14,437 nucleotides of DNA from JAABRU01 sp050180235. GTDB lineage: Bacteria > Desulfobacterota > Desulfobacteria > Desulfobacterales > Desulfococcaceae. A program made the position numbers and the translations under genes. Within the stretch, counting starts at the first letter, position 1. Each line of letters begins with the position of its first letter. Where the stretch lies: positions 1 through 14,437 of the forward strand of contig JBFXEJ010000135.1 in NCBI GenBank assembly GCA_050180235.1, written 5' to 3'. The notes beneath the pieces were generated by a model. The model was not told the origin of the DNA. It was given only the letters and a program-made list of their open reading frames with translations, and searched no databases. Of the stretch, positions 12,356-14,437 are shown piece after piece.

Positions 12356-13837
12356 ATGTCTCATTTTTTTATTGAAATTTTTGACAACATCCTGGGTTCA
12401 ATTCGTGAACCTTTAATAGTGCTTGATTCTGAGTTGAAGGTGGTAAAAGCCAATCAGTCCTTTTACCGAACCTTCAATGTCAGACCGGATGAGACAGAGG
12501 GGAACCTAATATATGATCTTGGCAACAGGCAGTGGAACATCCCCAGACTCAGAGAACTGCTTGAAGATATCCTTCCTGAAAACAATGTGTTTAATGACTT
12601 TGAGGTGGAACACAGTTTTGATACCATAGGCCGGAAAATAATGCTTTTAAACGCCAGACAGATTTACAGCGGGGAAAACCGGCTCCAACTGATTCTGCTG
12701 GCCATTGAGGATGTGACTGAGCGTGAATATTATAAAAGACATCTGGAGGAAATTGTTGAAAACCGGACTGCCGAACTCAGACTCGCAAGGGAAGAAGCGG
12801 AAAAAAGCAGAAATCTGGCTGAAACCGCTCTTTGTGAAATAAACACCTTAAAAAAACAGCTTGAATCTGAAAGAGCCTATCTTCAGGAAGAAATCAGACA
12901 GGAATACAACCATGAGAACATTGTCGGTCAGAGTAATGCAGTCAACTACGTGTTTTACAAGATTGAACAGATTGCAGCCACTGATACAACTGTCCTGATT
13001 CTCGGCGAAACCGGAACCGGTAAAGAGCTGGTGGCGCGTGCGGTTCACAGCATGAGTCTGCGCAGGGATCGGGCATTGGTTAAAATGAACTGTGCAGCAC
13101 TGTCTGCCAGCCTTATTGAAAGCGAGCTTTTCGGCCATGAAAAAGGTGCTTTCACCAGTGCCGGCTCCAAACGGATAGGACGGTTTGAGACTGCAAACGG
13201 GTCCACACTGTTTCTCGATGAGATTGGCGAACTGCCGCTGGAATTGCAGCCCAAGCTGCTTCAGGTGATACAGAGCGGTGATTTTGAACGGGTGGGAAGT
13301 TCCCAAACCATCAAAACCGATGTACGGATTATTGCCGCCACAAACCGTAATCTGGAAGAGGAAGTCCGCAAAGGCCTTTTCCGGGAGGATCTCTGGTACC
13401 GGCTGAATGTTTTTCCGATTACCGTGCCACCGCTCCGTGATCGCAGGGATGACATACCGCTTCTTGCGGATTTTTACGTAAAAAAAATTTGCAAACGGAT
13501 GGGCAAAACCATTGAAATCATTCCGCAGAGCGTAATGGATGCCTTACAGGCCTATCACTGGCCCGGAAATGTCCGGGAGCTGGAAAACGTCCTTGAGCGT
13601 GGGGTTATCAATTCCTCCGGCACTAAACTGCGGCTGGCTGACGATCTGACCAGACACTTCACAGGTTTGGATATGAGCCAAAAAACGCTGGCAGAGGTTG
13701 AGCGGAACCATATTCTCCGGGTGCTTGAACAGACCCGGTGGAAAGTGGGCGGAAAAAACAGCGCGGCTGAAATCCTCGGACTTGACCGCAGCACCCTGCG
13801 CGCCCGTATGCTTAAACTGGGCATCCGAAAACCGTAA
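12356..13837 (+). CDS. PAS-domain sigma-54-dependent transcriptional activator
   Basis: This encodes a 493-residue regulator. A PAS-type sensor domain spans about residues 10-120 (EPLIVLDSELKVVKANQSFY start; later FEVEHSFDTIGRKIMLLNAR). A coiled coil follows (about 122-183). The sigma-54 interaction AAA domain spans about 187-416: Walker A GETGTGKE (217-224), the L1 loop GAFTSA (264-269), Walker B LFLDE (285-289), R343/R349 in FREDLWYRL, and sensor-II GNVRELEN (404-411). A Fis-type helix-turn-helix ends the protein (about 466-488, NSAAEILGLDRSTLRARM). It lacks a receiver domain, so signal input is through the PAS domain. The L1 loop has serine in place of the second glycine of GAFTGA. The ATG has GGGGGTG five bases upstream. 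Its targets are not evident; the PEP-CTERM gene next door is one candidate. Confidence 0.95.
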   Translation: MSHFFIEIFDNILGSIREPLIVLDSELKVVKANQSFYRTFNVRPDETEGNLIYDLGNRQWNIPRLRELLEDILPENNVFNDFEVEHSFDTIGRKIMLLNARQIYSGENRLQLILLAIEDVTEREYYKRHLEEIVENRTAELRLAREEAEKSRNLAETALCEINTLKKQLESERAYLQEEIRQEYNHENIVGQSNAVNYVFYKIEQIAATDTTVLILGETGTGKELVARAVHSMSLRRDRALVKMNCAALSASLIESELFGHEKGAFTSAGSKRIGRFETANGSTLFLDEIGELPLELQPKLLQVIQSGDFERVGSSQTIKTDVRIIAATNRNLEEEVRKGLFREDLWYRLNVFPITVPPLRDRRDDIPLLADFYVKKICKRMGKTIEIIPQSVMDALQAYHWPGNVRELENVLERGVINSSGTKLRLADDLTRHFTGLDMSQKTLAEVERNHILRVLEQTRWKVGGKNSAAEILGLDRSTLRARMLKLGIRKP

Positions 13838-13887
13838 AATTCCCCTCATGAAGAATCCTGCAAATGCAGATCCAGAAAAAATTTTCC

Positions 13888-14133
13888 GGTAGTGCTACAC
13901 AAGTAATGCTGTTTATATTATTTTTGATTTCAGACAGATAAATGATATATGTCCGGATTCCGATCCCCGAAGCATACGCCTTTTTCAGCGGCTGAAAAGC
14001 CGGGAAACACAGTGACAAAGCGGTTCCTCCCGTTCCGGACACCGGGTTTTGCGGATGACACTTTCTGATGGTTGTTACAGATAACATGCTTAAATATATT
14101 GAAAAATATCAGCATTACTTGTGTAGCACTACC
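13888..14133. mobile_element. MITE with perfect 24-bp terminal repeats and 8-bp target duplication
   Basis: The arms at 13888-13911 (GGTAGTGCTACACAAGTAAT start) and 14110-14133 are perfect inverted copies. The element is flanked by direct repeats AATTTTCC at 13880-13887 and 14134-14141, the signature of transposition with an 8-bp staggered cut. The 246-bp interior has no gene, only a hairpin (GCCTTTTTCAGC with GCTGAAAAG near 13978-14000). It must depend on a transposase supplied elsewhere. Intact ends and target duplication argue for a recent insertion. Confidence 0.93.
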
Positions 14134-14155
14134 AATTTTCCTTATAGTGCTTCAT

Positions 14156-14207
14156 TTCATCTGAAATTGTTGGTGCATTGTTTCAGCTAAAATTGTTGGT
14201 GCATTTC
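14156..14207. repeat. Two tandem 26-bp repeats
   Basis: Units starting TTCATCTGAAATTG (14156) and TTCAGCTAAAATTG (14182) share AAATTGTTGGTGCATT exactly. Only two copies are present, in gene-free DNA. Confidence 0.75.
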
Positions 14208-14223
14208 ATGGCCGTACCGAAAT

Positions 14224-14250
14224 GTCGGATTACGCTTGCGCTAATCCGAC
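14224..14250. repeat. REP-like hairpin
   Basis: GTCGGATTA (14224-14232) pairs with TAATCCGAC (14242-14250) around CGCTTGCGC. This is a widespread type of extragenic palindrome in proteobacteria. Confidence 0.8.
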
Positions 14251-14321
14251 CTTGTATGTTGGGATTGAGTTGACCAGTCCCATGCGACAGTATAAAAGGT
14301 ATTTAAGAAGTTCTGTACCGT

Positions 14322-14363
14322 TGTGTTCCTGCCCGGCAGCCGCGGCTGCCGGGCAGGAACACA
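14322..14363. repeat. 42-bp perfect palindrome without loop
   Basis: The left half, T followed by GTGTTCCTGCCCGGCAGCCG, is followed directly by its exact reverse complement, centred between 14342 and 14343. It is GC-rich and would form a very stable cruciform or RNA hairpin. No T run follows, so a normal terminator is unlikely. Confidence 0.92.
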
Positions 14364-14426
14364 GGCGGCGGCGAGATCGTCCCGACCTTGGGTTTTGAAC
14401 CCGTGTGTAGCCTGATACGCCGCCGC
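14364..14426. other. Structured GC-rich segment at the window edge
   Basis: GCGGCGGCG (14365-14373) pairs exactly with CGCCGCCGC (14418-14426). Inside lies a second hairpin, GGGTT (14390-14394) with AACCC (14398-14402). The segment directly follows the 42-bp palindrome. It could be the end of a mobile element or a structured RNA continuing past the window; I cannot tell. Confidence 0.5.
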
Positions 14427-14437
14427 ATCCTTAAAAC

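Noticed and set aside
13848..13892. Short frame MKNPANADPEKIFR possibly interrupted by the MITE
   Set aside because: Removing the element gives only about 20 codons with no ribosome-binding site, so a disrupted gene is not supported.

Overview
The window (14,437 bp, moderate GC) looks like chromosomal DNA of a Gram-negative, Desulfobacterota-like bacterium, perhaps a large-genome sulfate reducer. The basis is a PEP-CTERM exported protein, a PAS/sigma-54 regulator, a ClsB-type cardiolipin synthase, envelope small-protein families and a very heavy load of short palindromic repeats. The taxonomic placement is inference. All credible genes are on the + strand. I see no tRNA, rRNA, CRISPR array or complete transposase gene.

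Layout. Positions 1-930 hold two small exported proteins with threonine-rich tails (a lipoprotein and a signal-peptide protein), each followed by a similar hairpin. Positions 928-1291 are an inverted-repeat element. Positions 1437-5251 carry nine small membrane or stress-type genes: YqjD/ElaB-like, YqjE/holin-like, DUF3618-like, a second YqjD-like protein, CsbD, an lmo0937-type protein, an unnamed two-helix protein, an sll1863-like coiled-coil protein and a Thivi_2564-type protein. The intergenic gaps of the second half are filled by at least five non-coding inverted-repeat elements. Next come an ABM-fold monooxygenase-like gene (5618), a TrhA/hemolysin III gene (6105) enclosed by palindromic repeats, a standalone AAA ATPase (7144), a cardiolipin synthase (8352) and a tiny lysine-rich ORF (9679). 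Positions 9811-11073 contain no convincing gene and are mostly repeats. A PEP-CTERM protein (11074) and a PAS/sigma-54 activator (12356) follow. The last 600 bases hold a recent MITE-like insertion with an intact 8-bp target duplication, a REP hairpin and a 42-bp perfect palindrome.

How the genes fit together. The 1437-5251 cluster, TrhA and ClsB all point to membrane and envelope homeostasis under stress: glycine-zipper membrane tethers, small hydrophobic proteins, a CsbD stress protein, cardiolipin synthesis and membrane-fluidity control. PAS/sigma-54 activators of related type control PEP-CTERM genes in some bacteria, but that link is only a hypothesis here.

The most unusual content is non-coding. 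At least eight families of short inverted-repeat elements sit in almost every intergenic gap. Several unrelated ones carry the same kind of internal purine-rich motif, and some place the end of an element directly against a ribosome-binding site or start codon.
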